Notes: generated by a model from the sequence alone, not told the origin. DNA of 64,000 nucleotides from an uncultured Candidatus Saccharibacteria bacterium (GCA_945873065.1 CAMCBN010000001.1:186001-250000); one strand, 5' to 3'. Shown: positions 52,953 through 62,500, numbered from the stretch's first letter. Made by a program: numbers and translations.

Positions 52953-55133
52953 CTAGGCCTTACTTACTACTTTATATAATCTATCGGCTTTCGCCACGAC
53001 TATACTGGCAGTCGATGGACGGATACTCATGAAGATACGCCATGGATTATGTGTCGAAACGGCGTTAGATTTCGGTAGGGCTAGCGATTGTAAGCCGTAT
53101 CGGCCATTTAATGCAGCGAGCCACGCTAGAGGGGTTTTGCCGTATAGACCTTCTTCACTAGCAGAGCCGTCCATGCGCCAATGAGCGTAAGTTTTGTTGA
53201 TAGTATAAATGTCATCAGGAGTGACACCTATTCGTTGTGCTCGACTAGACTCTAATATTTCATTGGCATAATCAGGTGTATCAACACCGGGTGCGACGAT
53301 AGCTGTATAGATATCTAGTGAGCTATTTCCTGTTGATTTATTCAATTCATGCAGGGCCGTCAGCACAGCGTAGTCTTGATCTGGTGTGGACGTTACACTG
53401 TCTACCTCTGTGTTTGCCCTATAAAGTACGTCGCCACCAGTGTCGACACCAATAATCGTGTTGGCTCGTGTTTCATCAATGAGCGCTTGTATATCGTGAG
53501 CGATCATCTCAGGGTTGGTGCTGTTTAGAAGATAAACAGGGGCTACGGAGTCATCTTTGGCTATGATATCTTCTAAGAAACGCCAATTGCCGATTTTCGT
53601 TGTTTGTGGCGTGATTTCTACTATAGCCTGCCCGATGGACCGGCCAGTATGTGCGAGAGGTTTTGTATCAGCGCGTACAGAGACGATAGCTACAGGAGTA
53701 GCGCCAGTATTTTGTTGTAATTTACTCAGCATTGCTGCTTGTATGCCGTCGGAGCCTCCACCCATACCGATATACAATACGCGCTTACCATAGAATTTAT
53801 CACGGTCAAAAGTAGGCAGATGGTTTACTTGAATCGATGGTATTTGTCGACGTTCAGCTATAAGCATTTCACCGCTATGGTGAAATCTTAATTCGTCTTG
53901 ACGCGGGTCGAGCTTCCCCTGATTAGCAGCTTGAGCAATAGACGAGAGGTCTGCCGTTATTACCCCAGTTTCACCAGCTTTACGGGCGTCTTTATCGGCT
54001 ATCAGTGCTTCCTGTAATACATGAGCAAAGTACGTTAAGGTAGTTGGCAGATCATTATAATCTGTCAGACCTTTTAATAAAGCTGGCCCGTAATATGGCA
54101 GTGTAGCTCTGTCGTGATAACCAGTGCGGGTGAGTTCGGCGTGAAGTATTTCTTGTACAGGCTCAGGTAGGCCTCGAAAAGCATTCATTAGGGTCTGAAA
54201 TTCCTCTGGTGTGTCATAACGTAGCATGCAGGCAAGTCGTACGCAAGGTTCTTCGCAATAAAGTTTATTATGTATTAAGTCGTCTATATCGGCACTGGCA
54301 ATACCGAAACGAGACGCTCGTTTGCCTAGATAGTGTTGATAAACCTCCTCTGGCGTGAGAGATGGGTTAGTCAGCGTGCTTATGGCGGCTATCATCTGAT
54401 TGTACATAGATGATGTTAGGATCAGTGAACTTTCAGGATTAACCTGGCCAGCTGCACCAGCGATATCTAATAGGGCGTGCATAATATACAACGATCGAGT
54501 CGGCTCTTGTATTTCTAAAGATTCTTTTAATGCACCGGCTGGTGCCTCTGCTTGGATAAATTGACCAAGATTTAATTTTATATTTAGTACGTCGCAAATA
54601 GCCTGTTGATTGGTTGGGTCAAATAAATCAAATGATGGTAAAAGCTCGGCTCGCTGTCTTTTATAAGCGGGACTAAGCAGCCTACGCATTACTTCATCAT
54701 GATCAATAGAGTCACATTCTTCCTGTTCGTGTATAACAGCGCTAACTACACACTGATTTTTGCCGATATCGTGTATTAACATAATGTAACGCATGAGGTT
54801 AATGCTGTGCTCGTCGGGTAGTGTTTTAGTGAACCAGTTGTGAAAATCGTCGAATTCTTGGCGAGTGAGTTTTATTGCGTCGTTCTGTGCAGCGGTTAAT
54901 TTAGCGTAGTTTGTGTCGCCACCTTGGCGCAAGTAATTTAGAATGTTGATTGAGCATAGTGTTCGCTTGCGTTCTGTATATAAATTGTGAGTGTGATTTT
55001 CTGGTGAAGCCTTGATATCGCTCCCTACTAACAACTTAGCTTCGGGTAGGGCAAAAACATCGATCGGCTCTTCTAGGTTGACGTGTGATTCTGGGTTGTG
55101 GCGCTGTGGGTGGGAATAGGATCCTATACTCAT
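52953..55133 (-). CDS. HD-like domain fused to DUF1152
   Basis: The 726-residue protein has an N-terminal helical region with an HD-type motif, MLIHDIGKNQ, at about 118-127, as in metal-dependent phosphohydrolases. From about residue 448, KRVLYIGMGGGSDGIQAA and later IIGVDTGGDVLYR, STPDQDYAVL and VAPGVDTPDYANEILES match DUF1152. I know of no function for DUF1152. The N-terminal part resembles DUF6829-type proteins. No membrane segments. TATACT (- strand, 55140-55145) ends 6 nt before the ATG, so it is likely leaderless. Confidence 0.68.
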   Translation of the reverse strand: MSIGSYSHPQRHNPESHVNLEEPIDVFALPEAKLLVGSDIKASPENHTHNLYTERKRTLCSINILNYLRQGGDTNYAKLTAAQNDAIKLTRQEFDDFHNWFTKTLPDEHSINLMRYIMLIHDIGKNQCVVSAVIHEQEECDSIDHDEVMRRLLSPAYKRQRAELLPSFDLFDPTNQQAICDVLNIKLNLGQFIQAEAPAGALKESLEIQEPTRSLYIMHALLDIAGAAGQVNPESSLILTSSMYNQMIAAISTLTNPSLTPEEVYQHYLGKRASRFGIASADIDDLIHNKLYCEEPCVRLACMLRYDTPEEFQTLMNAFRGLPEPVQEILHAELTRTGYHDRATLPYYGPALLKGLTDYNDLPTTLTYFAHVLQEALIADKDARKAGETGVITADLSSIAQAANQGKLDPRQDELRFHHSGEMLIAERRQIPSIQVNHLPTFDRDKFYGKRVLYIGMGGGSDGIQAAMLSKLQQNTGATPVAIVSVRADTKPLAHTGRSIGQAIVEITPQTTKIGNWRFLEDIIAKDDSVAPVYLLNSTNPEMIAHDIQALIDETRANTIIGVDTGGDVLYRANTEVDSVTSTPDQDYAVLTALHELNKSTGNSSLDIYTAIVAPGVDTPDYANEILESSRAQRIGVTPDDIYTINKTYAHWRMDGSASEEGLYGKTPLAWLAALNGRYGLQSLALPKSNAVSTHNPWRIFMSIRPSTASIVVAKADRLYKVVSKA

Positions 55134-55234
55134 ATTACCAGTATAGCTAATTTGTCAGATTAGCGATAGCATGAGTAGATTAGTAAAAATTAATCGGTTA
55201 GATTGTCTACGAAGTTGGATGTATGTGGTAATGG

Positions 55235-56764
55235 TTATTTTTTGAAGTAGCCGATACCCGGCTGGAGGGGTTGTCTAAGTAGGTTGTTGATCGTCACAAA
55301 TTGATACCCTTGCTTGTGGAGTGTGCTAAGTATACATGGAACAGCTTCTACGGTGGTTCTGTGGATATCGTGCATGAGAATGATTGCGCCAGGCTGAGCA
55401 CTAGCAACAGCTCGTTGGCAAACTATAGATGAGTCACGATTTGCCCAGTCCCTAGTATCGATCGACCATAGAATAGCCGATAAACTCATGGTGCGTAACT
55501 CGTTATACACTTTATCGTCGACAGCTCCGTAAGGAGGCCGAACGATAGTTGGTGGAGTGCCTGTTGTGGCGGCAATCATGTCGCTAGTTTGCTGTATTTC
55601 TTTTCGGATCTGGTCGGGGTTAAGTTTTGGGAGCTCGGGGTGATTCCATGTGTGATTTCCTATCTGATGCCCTTCCTGAGTCGCTCTTTGTAGTGTTGAG
55701 TTGAATCGTCTTATATTTTTACCTATGACAAAAAAGGTTGCCTTAGCTTCATGATTTTGCAGAGTAGATAGGAGTGTGTCAGTATATTGCCCTGGTCCAT
55801 CATCAAAGGTTAATGCTATGCACCGCTGGCAAAGTTGTTTTGTAGAACGTAATCGTGCAGTATGAGCGTCGAGTGGTGGAATCGAAAAGAAGCGTCGAGC
55901 AGTTTGGTTCTGAAGGTAGTGAGAAAAATTTTTAATCGGGACAGTAACCGATACATCGCCCGATAGGCCAATACCTAAAGCTTTTTTGTCAAAAATAAAG
56001 CCTATTGTGTGCCGATCTTTCACTATAAAATTATGTAAAGTCATCGGCGTGATTTGCTGTTGTAGTTTATCTTCAGACACAGAATACTTGTTTTTTAAAA
56101 CTAACCTTACTACTTTTACTAGGTCATCCATTCCGGCAGATAATGTATCAAATAGACTATTGGTGGATATTCGCTGACCACTCTGTGTATCGAATGTGAA
56201 GTACTCTACATAGTCAGAGTTAGCGTAGTGGTTATTGTATAAAAAATTTGTTCCGTAGCTTCGTAGTGTAATAGAAAGTGATGTCTGATCTCTATATACT
56301 AACGTAGAGTGTAATTCTGATGAATATATCTGGGCGCTATCATTATAAAGATAGGTATAGCTGGGAAGCCGTGATGAAGTATCTATAAGGGAGATTCTTT
56401 GTTTTATATAATTGTCAATTGGCTCAATTCCCGTTGATGGATACGCAGTCAAGTGATAACCATAAGGAGACACTTCTCTTGTAACAACTGATTTAGTAAG
56501 ATGATCATTCGTGTCGAGAATTAAATTATGATGTAGAGTTGTTGCAGAAATAGTTGTCGAATATGATTTTTTTGCTGATTGTTGTTGATAAAACCACGTA
56601 GCTGTTATGGCAAAATAAACCCCACCAACTAACAATATAGATAAAAATGGTTTAACAATTTTAGTAACAAAAAAGGATAATTTTGAGTGGGGTGCTTCAT
56701 GATCTCCTAAAAAACAATCGTCACGACTAACCGATGACGACGTGTCCGTATCTGTTTTTTGCAT
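55235..56764 (-). CDS. Membrane-bound polysaccharide deacetylase (NodB domain)
   Basis: The 509-residue protein (from ATG 56764) has one membrane helix at about residues 37-58, then a beta-rich domain like RsiV/DUF3298 (EYFTFDTQSGQRISTNSLFD). The C-terminal NodB domain has TFDDGPG at about 319-325 (metal Asp), HTWNHP at about 371-376 (H-x3-H) and RPPYGA. It probably removes N-acetyl groups from peptidoglycan or a surface polysaccharide. The start is set by the promoter TTGCTA-18-TACAAT, whose -10 ends 6 nt before 56764; the frame extending to 56836 begins upstream of this promoter. Confidence 0.9.
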   Translation of the reverse strand: MQKTDTDTSSSVSRDDCFLGDHEAPHSKLSFFVTKIVKPFLSILLVGGVYFAITATWFYQQQSAKKSYSTTISATTLHHNLILDTNDHLTKSVVTREVSPYGYHLTAYPSTGIEPIDNYIKQRISLIDTSSRLPSYTYLYNDSAQIYSSELHSTLVYRDQTSLSITLRSYGTNFLYNNHYANSDYVEYFTFDTQSGQRISTNSLFDTLSAGMDDLVKVVRLVLKNKYSVSEDKLQQQITPMTLHNFIVKDRHTIGFIFDKKALGIGLSGDVSVTVPIKNFSHYLQNQTARRFFSIPPLDAHTARLRSTKQLCQRCIALTFDDGPGQYTDTLLSTLQNHEAKATFFVIGKNIRRFNSTLQRATQEGHQIGNHTWNHPELPKLNPDQIRKEIQQTSDMIAATTGTPPTIVRPPYGAVDDKVYNELRTMSLSAILWSIDTRDWANRDSSIVCQRAVASAQPGAIILMHDIHRTTVEAVPCILSTLHKQGYQFVTINNLLRQPLQPGIGYFKK

Positions 56765-56770
56765 AATACC

Positions 56771-56800
56771 ATTGTAGCTCCAGAGATGTGGAAATAGCAA
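56771..56800 (-). promoter_or_regulatory. Deacetylase promoter
   Basis: On the - strand TTGCTA (56795-56800) and TACAAT (56771-56776) are 18 bp apart. Six nucleotides separate the -10 from the ATG, which predicts a leaderless mRNA. Confidence 0.65.
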
Positions 56801-56888
56801 ATTTTTGAAAACTGTTGATAAAGTTAGTTGATCCAAGTATCTATTGTAATAGTAAAAGGAAGGATATTAATGAATGTATTCATGTGTA

Positions 56889-56928
56889 GTTCATTGTAAA
56901 ATACCCCATAAGGTATTTTACAATGAAC
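56889..56928. repeat. Perfect 17-bp inverted repeat in a divergent intergenic region
   Basis: GTTCATTGTAAAATACC (56889-56905), loop CCATAA, then its exact reverse complement (56912-56928). Nearby is ATGAAT-GT-ATTCAT (56870-56883), and CAAGTAT/ATACTTG arms lie further out (56834 and 56932 regions). No T-run follows, so it is not a classic terminator. It lies between the deacetylase and the metal-permease-like pair, and may be a regulator site or a small mobile-element relic. Confidence 0.85.
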
Positions 56929-57055
56929 CAAATACTTGATATATTCAAGAATCTTATAATAATCAATAAATACATTCTGCGTATGATAGACCTAGGTAAC
57001 GCTAGTAAGCAAGATAGAATAGCTCAGTGGGACAAAAGACGATACAATAGTAAGT

Positions 57056-58048
57056 GTGAATATATCGAAAAAACAATTGATTTATAGAAGTGCTATCGTA
57101 TCAGGGATAGTTGGGGCTTTAATCGCGCTTCGGGTTGGATCGGCTCAGACTTCGTGGCAACAGGTTTTGCCGAATTGGCTGCAAGACCTTGTTACGATAA
57201 GTCTCAGCATTATAATAGAAGCACTACCGTTTGTCTTGCTCGGTATTGGTGTCGCAGTGTTGATTAGAGTGTGGTTGCCATCTGGTGTAATTTTTAAGTA
57301 TTTACCACATCGGCCGCTTTTACGCAGAGCCTGTGTCTCGCTATATGGTATGTTTCTGCCGGTGTGTGAGTGCGGTAATGTGCCAGTGGCACGCACGTTA
57401 TTAAGTAAGGGGTTAGATAAGAGCGACTCGCTAGTTTTTCTACTTTCGGCTCCCATTCTTAATCCGATCACTATATTGACGACACAACAAGCCTTTGTAA
57501 ACGATCCGGCTATAGTTGTAGCGCGAGTCATTGGTGGTTTTATTATTGCTAATACTATTGGGTGGATTTTTGCTCGGCATAGTGATAAACAACTGTTACG
57601 CTCGGAGTTTATCGCCTATTGTCACACCGAGCACAATCATACGACGAATAAGTGTATGGCGAGTCTTTTGTTTGTTAAACAAGAAGTGATAGCTATGATG
57701 CCAGCACTGTTATTTGGTGCATTTTGTGCTGGTATAATACAGACAGTAGTTCCTCGTGATATCTTATTGGGACTGGGGAGTGATCCAGTATTGTCGGTGG
57801 TAGCTATGGTTGTGCTGGCGTTTGTAGTATCAATTTGCTCAAATGTTGACTCGTTTTTTGCTCTTGCCTTTCGTAATACTTTCACGACTGGATCACTAGT
57901 AAGTTTTTTGACTTTTGGGCCAATGATAGATGTTAAAATGCTTAGTTTGATGCGCACAACGTATCGACCTATTGTTCTTTGGCAGATAAGTCTTTGTGTA
58001 GCTTTGATGTCTGTAACGCTCGGATTGGTGGTAAATTATGTATTTTAA
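57056..58048 (+). CDS. DUF318-family permease (ArsP/SO_0444-like)
   Basis: The 330-residue protein has about eight membrane segments and the family motif GMFLPVCECGNVPVARTLLSKG, with two Cys, and LSAPILNPITI. Members are linked to efflux of metal(loid)s or organoarsenicals. A hydrophilic loop has HTEHNHTTNKC, a possible metal-binding His/Cys cluster. The start is GTG at 57056, 7 nt after TACAAT (57043-57048). Its end overlaps the TIGR03943 gene by 11 bp. Confidence 0.82.
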   Translation: MNISKKQLIYRSAIVSGIVGALIALRVGSAQTSWQQVLPNWLQDLVTISLSIIIEALPFVLLGIGVAVLIRVWLPSGVIFKYLPHRPLLRRACVSLYGMFLPVCECGNVPVARTLLSKGLDKSDSLVFLLSAPILNPITILTTQQAFVNDPAIVVARVIGGFIIANTIGWIFARHSDKQLLRSEFIAYCHTEHNHTTNKCMASLLFVKQEVIAMMPALLFGAFCAGIIQTVVPRDILLGLGSDPVLSVVAMVVLAFVVSICSNVDSFFALAFRNTFTTGSLVSFLTFGPMIDVKMLSLMRTTYRPIVLWQISLCVALMSVTLGLVVNYVF

Positions 58049-58787
58049 GCAGTGGTGGCAATATATTGTTAGTAGGCAAAGTGAATTAATTATTTTGGCT
58101 GTAGCTATAGCAACACTATGGCTTGGTGCTACGGAACAGCTACAACTCTATATCCATCCAAGGTATATAATTTTTACGATAATCATGATGAGTTTTGGTC
58201 TATGTGCTGTTGTCGCTGAAATGATATTGCTCCCCTCATCAAAAAAGCAAACCGCAAGCCCTTCAAAGTATCGTAGCTGTATGTCGTTAGTAGTGGCCAT
58301 TATTATGATAATAGCGCTATTGGTATTACGTCCAGCTGTATTGACTACGAATACTATAGCGCGACGTGGTATTAATACTGGGGCTAGCACCGAGGTGATG
58401 TCATCTAGCGATATGGCCAACATACAAAACTCCAGCCAATTGACTGTTAAAGAATGGTCTAGCTTGTTGGGGCAAACACGCAATACGAATTTTTTTGTTC
58501 ACAAACCAATTGAAGTGACTGGTTTTGTCTCCACTTATGGTACTAACCGTCATATATTTTATATATCACGTTTTGTGGTGACGTGTTGTGCTGTTGACGC
58601 ACGAGCTGTCGGTGTGCCAGTATATGTAAAAGATTGGCAAAGCCAATATAAGTCTGGTGAATGGATAACGATACGAGGTTCGTTTATGAAAGTACCGACA
58701 GAAGCTGGACAGTTGTCGACACCAGTTGTTGTTTCGCCGCATTCTATTACAAAAATATCGCAACCAAAGGATCCATATGAACAGTAG
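58038..58787 (+). CDS. TIGR03943/DUF1980 family partner of the DUF318 permease
   Basis: The 249-residue protein has three membrane helices in its first ~110 residues, then a domain with FYISRFVVTCCAVDARAVGVPVYV, the ITCC-x-DA hallmark of TIGR03943. This family is always next to a DUF318 permease, which is the case here (11-bp overlap). The CC pair may bind a metal. Its end overlaps the next gene's start region by 11 bp. Confidence 0.85.
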   Translation: MYFKQWWQYIVSRQSELIILAVAIATLWLGATEQLQLYIHPRYIIFTIIMMSFGLCAVVAEMILLPSSKKQTASPSKYRSCMSLVVAIIMIIALLVLRPAVLTTNTIARRGINTGASTEVMSSSDMANIQNSSQLTVKEWSSLLGQTRNTNFFVHKPIEVTGFVSTYGTNRHIFYISRFVVTCCAVDARAVGVPVYVKDWQSQYKSGEWITIRGSFMKVPTEAGQLSTPVVVSPHSITKISQPKDPYEQ

Positions 58788-60123
58788 TAAACGATGGATA
58801 CGCCATAACGTACGATTTTGTATAGTTGTGGTAAGTTTGTTGGTAGTATCTACGATACTTATTTACGCAGTATTACACCAAGGACTACGGATTAGATTGG
58901 CCTACATAGATGCGACAAGGGCGATGGCATCACATCAAGCGCTACAACTACAAATGAACTACCCCGTGCATAAATTTGCAGCACAAAAACTAGAAATCAC
59001 GCCGCGGGTGGATGCTTCTGTTGCAGTAAATGGCTCCTCCATTGTGGTGCAGTTCCATCAAAAATTACGCTACAGTACAACGTATACTGTTACCCTACAT
59101 GATATTAAAAGTACACACGGTGGTTCATTTGTTGGTACTGTACAGTATTCATTTACGACTCCATCGGAGCACTTTTATTATATTAAACGCAATGAAGAAA
59201 ACACATTAGGGTTTTATTCGATGACAAGCGATAAATTGATCTACGCTGGAGGTAGATACGACAAAGAGGTGTTTCAGGCACCGCACATAGAGGAATATAT
59301 TGTATTTGGCAAATCAATTATTGCAGCGACGAGTTCAAGTGATCACAAAACGTATAAGTTAAAGCAAATTAGCACACAAGATGGCGCAGCAGCTGATATA
59401 GTTACCCCGCGCTTTGATACAATACATAAGCTGCGATCGGCTGGTGATGGTACTAGATATGGTTTTATTGGTACGACGATGTCAGATAAAAAGTTGCTAC
59501 AGAGTAATTTGTATTTATGTAACACTGCTACACACGAAAAAAAGGTCGTCAAAGATCCTGATGGTAAACCAATGCAAATTTATGATTGGCAGTATGTTTT
59601 AGGCGGAAATGCGATTGTTGTTAGTAGTAATGATACGTTTTTCTTGATTTTTATCACTCAAGAAGAGTCAACAATACAACCGCTCGGTCAGATGGCTCCG
59701 CTTAATGGGGTGTCTTATGATGGTCAGAAAATTCTGGTAACGTATTTAAATAAAGGTCGAGAAGTGATCGACATACGAAGCGGCAAACGCACATCGCTCA
59801 ACGATGTGACACTGCAAGCATATTCACCTGTGTTGAAATTTCTCCGAAATTCACCTGGGTTTGTCGCGGAAATATCACCAGATATAGCAAGTGGTTCTCG
59901 TACAGCGATTGCACGATCAATGAATGCAGGTTATAAATTACAGACTTTACATCATACTAAATCTCCAGATTATACGACTTATCTCGATACATCGCCAAAT
60001 GACCAGTATGTAGTGATTGGTCAGACAAATTTTGCTAAAAGTATAAAGAAAACAATTATCGTTGACACCCAAAACGGTGCTGTTTGGCGTGAACTTGATG
60101 GTGATACAGTCACCTGGCTATAA
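58777..60123 (+). CDS. Membrane-anchored Big-like + beta-propeller-like protein
   Basis: The 448-residue protein (ATG 58777) has one membrane helix at about 13-35. An Ig-like Big_5 domain covers about 60-135 (LEITPRVDASVAVNGSSIVV and YSTTYTVTLHDIKS). The rest reads as repeated beta strands with LRSAGDGTRYGFIGT and LDTSPNDQYVVIG, typical of TolB/WD40-like propellers. It may bind a surface ligand. It overlaps the TIGR03943 gene by 11 bp, so it could be part of the same unit. Confidence 0.6.
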   Translation: MNSSKRWIRHNVRFCIVVVSLLVVSTILIYAVLHQGLRIRLAYIDATRAMASHQALQLQMNYPVHKFAAQKLEITPRVDASVAVNGSSIVVQFHQKLRYSTTYTVTLHDIKSTHGGSFVGTVQYSFTTPSEHFYYIKRNEENTLGFYSMTSDKLIYAGGRYDKEVFQAPHIEEYIVFGKSIIAATSSSDHKTYKLKQISTQDGAAADIVTPRFDTIHKLRSAGDGTRYGFIGTTMSDKKLLQSNLYLCNTATHEKKVVKDPDGKPMQIYDWQYVLGGNAIVVSSNDTFFLIFITQEESTIQPLGQMAPLNGVSYDGQKILVTYLNKGREVIDIRSGKRTSLNDVTLQAYSPVLKFLRNSPGFVAEISPDIASGSRTAIARSMNAGYKLQTLHHTKSPDYTTYLDTSPNDQYVVIGQTNFAKSIKKTIIVDTQNGAVWRELDGDTVTWL

Positions 60124-60141
60124 TATCGATGGAGGTATGAT

Positions 60142-60798
60142 ATGAAGAAAATGCAAGATCGCCACCCACTTGATAGGCCGCGTGAAAAATTAGCACGAAA
60201 GGGTGTAGCGAGCTTAAGTGATTTAGAACTATTGATGGCGATTATTGGTAGTGGCAACGCTCAAGCAGACGTTGGTCAAATTTCGAAACGAGTTTTAAAA
60301 TTAATACGTACACATGGTGCAGACCTCAGATATAGTGATTTGGCTGCTATCACTGGGCTTGGAGCTGCAAAAATCACTGTTATCTTGGCAAACCTAGAGT
60401 TAGCTCGGCGGTATCTTATTGAGAGTGACCGACCAATTATTGATTGTTTGGATAAAGCTGCTCAACAATGTGACAATATCCGTGATAAAAAACAAGAACA
60501 TGTCGTTTGCCTAACACTTGATGGTGCTAATCGGCTTATTGCTAAGCGAATCATCACTGTTGGCACACTCACAGCCAGTTTGGTGCACCCGCGCGAGATA
60601 TTCACCGATGCTATCACCGACAGAGCAGCAAGTGTTATAGTAGCACACAACCACCCAAGTGGTCAGCTAAAAGCTAGTACAGCGGATCGTGAGGTAACGA
60701 GGCGACTAAGTGAGGCTGGTAATTTGATAGGTATTTCATTGATCGACCATTTGATTGTTACAAAGCATGGTGCGGTATCTATCATTAATGAACGTTAA
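60142..60798 (+). CDS. radC: RadC family JAB/MPN-domain protein
   Basis: The 218-residue protein starts with a UPF0758-type helix-hairpin-helix part ([27 protein letters not shown]), then the JAB domain with [16 protein letters not shown] and [10 protein letters not shown]. The metal site His169-x-His171 ... Asp182 has the JAMM spacing. RadC's role is unresolved despite the name. A Shine-Dalgarno (GGAGG) precedes the ATG; the upstream gene stop is 18 bp away. Confidence 0.92.
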   Translation: MKKMQDRHPLDRPREKLARKGVASLSDLELLMAIIGSGNAQADVGQISKRVLKLIRTHGADLRYSDLAAITGLGAAKITVILANLELARRYLIESDRPIIDCLDKAAQQCDNIRDKKQEHVVCLTLDGANRLIAKRIITVGTLTASLVHPREIFTDAITDRAASVIVAHNHPSGQLKASTADREVTRRLSEAGNLIGISLIDHLIVTKHGAVSIINER

Positions 60799-60801
60799 CG
60801 A

Positions 60802-60839
60802 TTAGCACTCTTGTAAATAGAGTGCTAATTCGCTATACT
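60802..60839 (+). promoter_or_regulatory. CIRCE operator and dnaJ promoter
   Basis: TTAGCACTC (60802-60810), a 9-nt spacer, and GAGTGCTAA (60820-60828) form a perfect CIRCE element, the HrcA repressor site. TTGTAA (60811-60816), inside the CIRCE spacer, and TATACT (60834-60839) make a promoter with 17-bp spacing, so HrcA would cover the -35. The gene start at 60849 is 9 nt after the -10. Confidence 0.92.
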
Positions 60840-60848
60840 AGAGCGGAT

Positions 60849-61967
60849 ATGGCGAAACGTGATTATTATGATGTACTTGGTGTTGCAAAAGGAGCAACAA
60901 ACGACGAAATTAAGCGGGCTTTCCGTAAGTTGGCAGTGAAATATCACCCTGATAAATCGACTGGTGATGAAGCGAAATTTAAAGAGATTAATGAAGCATA
61001 CGAAGTGCTCAAAGACGACCAGAAAAGACAACGATACGATCAGTTCGGTCACGCTGGAGTTGACGGATCGTCAGGTGGCTCGACGGGCGGTAATCCGTTT
61101 TCGGGGTTTGGTGGCTTTGGTCAAGATCAAAATATTCATTTTGATTTTGGTGACGGTGGTTTCGGTGATATATTTGGGCAATTTTTTGGCGGAGCTGCTG
61201 GTGGACAGACACAAAATACTGCACGTGGTCGTGACGTTGAGACGAATGTGACGCTTGATTTTGAAGAGGCAGTGTTCGGTAAGGAAGTTGCATTAGCCTT
61301 AACTCTCGACGATGAATGCGAACATTGCCATGGCAGTACAGTCGAGCCGGGTTCAAAGCTAAAGTCTTGCCCAGACTGTCATGGTTCTGGCAAGCGTGTT
61401 CGAACGATGAATACTATGTTTGGTCCAATCCAACAGGCAGTCACTTGTGAAACATGCCAGGGCCGAGGGAAGATACCGGAGCGTCCTTGTACGGTATGCC
61501 ATGGCACAGGGGTTCAGTGTCGTGAACAAACGATTACGGTGAAAATTCCTGCTGGTATCGATAATGGTTCGACAATTCGTTTGCGAGGCCGTGGCGAAGC
61601 GGTTGGGGGTGGCAATAAAGGTGATTTGTACGTACAAGTACGTGTCCGGCCGCACAAGACGTTTAAGCGTGAAGGTGATGTTATTACTAGTGAAGAGCAT
61701 ATAAATATGGTTGATGCTGCACTTGGTGCAGAACTTGACGTAAAAACAGTTGATGGTGTTATTACTATGAAGGTGCCAGCTGGGACCCAGTCGGGCACTG
61801 ATTTTAAACTGTCTGGGCACGGCGTACCGCGTTTGCGTAGCGATAAGCGTGGACCACATATTGTAACAGTTATCGTTGATACACCAACGAAGCTGAACCG
61901 TCGCCAGAAAGAGATCATGAAAGAGCTCAGTGAGGCAATGGGACATCGAGGACTGTTTGGGTTGTGA
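60849..61967 (+). CDS. dnaJ: Chaperone protein DnaJ
   Basis: The 372-residue co-chaperone has a J domain ([23 protein letters not shown] in KYHPDKS), a Gly/Phe-rich region, and four zinc motifs ([31 protein letters not shown]) followed by the two substrate-binding domains. It stimulates DnaK ATPase. The ATG at 60849 gives the family N-terminus; an in-frame GTG at 60822 lies inside the CIRCE element and upstream of the -10. dnaK and grpE are not beside it. Confidence 0.97.
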   Translation: MAKRDYYDVLGVAKGATNDEIKRAFRKLAVKYHPDKSTGDEAKFKEINEAYEVLKDDQKRQRYDQFGHAGVDGSSGGSTGGNPFSGFGGFGQDQNIHFDFGDGGFGDIFGQFFGGAAGGQTQNTARGRDVETNVTLDFEEAVFGKEVALALTLDDECEHCHGSTVEPGSKLKSCPDCHGSGKRVRTMNTMFGPIQQAVTCETCQGRGKIPERPCTVCHGTGVQCREQTITVKIPAGIDNGSTIRLRGRGEAVGGGNKGDLYVQVRVRPHKTFKREGDVITSEEHINMVDAALGAELDVKTVDGVITMKVPAGTQSGTDFKLSGHGVPRLRSDKRGPHIVTVIVDTPTKLNRRQKEIMKELSEAMGHRGLFGL

Positions 61968-61992
61968 TTTCATCACTTTAGCCAATGCCTAG

Positions 61993-62013
61993 ATATCATG
62001 AATGATATATAAT
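61993..62013 (+). promoter_or_regulatory. Palindrome plus -10 upstream of the 62021 gene
   Basis: ATATCAT-GA-ATGATAT (61993-62008) is a perfect inverted repeat whose right arm shares a base with TATAAT (62008-62013), which ends 7 nt before the ATG. It could be a repressor site. Confidence 0.45.
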
Positions 62014-62020
62014 AAAAGTC

Positions 62021-62500
62021 ATGGCTTACATAGTAGTTTTGTTGGCTCTGATGACACTTTCGTTTGTGGTGGTTTATCTCATGAAACGACGCAGTGGGCT
62101 TTTAATATTAGCTTTGACTGCTGGTAGTGTTCTATCTAACCAGTGGAGCGAGCAAATCTCACAGTATATTATCCTTTTGGGCATGAATGTCACCCAGGTG
62201 GTGACAATAGGTGTCGTGACGATTATTTTGACTATTCTACCTATGTTGCTAATTATGAAAAGTGCAAAGGTAAGTAGTGGTCGACTTCAATATGTCCTAC
62301 ATGCTGCGTTGTGTGCGTTAGTGATGGTTTTATATGCAGAGAAATCTCTACGCCCCGTATTGGCTACTGATACGCTTGCAAATCAGATAATAAGTGGCGT
62401 TGAAATATACAAAATGCCTATATTGACATTTTGTCTTATCATAGCGATTATTGATGTTACGAGTTATTCTTTTCGGACAGGTAAAAAACGTAATAATTAG
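62021..62500 (+). CDS. Small four-helix membrane protein, CvpA-like topology
   Basis: The 159-residue protein has four hydrophobic segments (about 3-20, 25-45, 58-78, 90-107, and a weaker one at 130-148), short loops and a basic end (FRTGKKRNN). Topology resembles CvpA family proteins, but I see no decisive motif. It follows dnaJ by about 50 bp with its own promoter. Function unknown. Confidence 0.55.
   Translation: MAYIVVLLALMTLSFVVVYLMKRRSGLLILALTAGSVLSNQWSEQISQYIILLGMNVTQVVTIGVVTIILTILPMLLIMKSAKVSSGRLQYVLHAALCALVMVLYAEKSLRPVLATDTLANQIISGVEIYKMPILTFCLIIAIIDVTSYSFRTGKKRNN

Noticed and set aside
56889-56928. 17-bp inverted repeat as a rho-independent terminator
   Set aside because: No T-run follows on either strand, and the genes on both sides start here rather than end.
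60822-60848. Upstream GTG start for dnaJ
   Set aside because: It lies inside the CIRCE operator and before the -10 box; DnaJ begins at [12 protein letters not shown].
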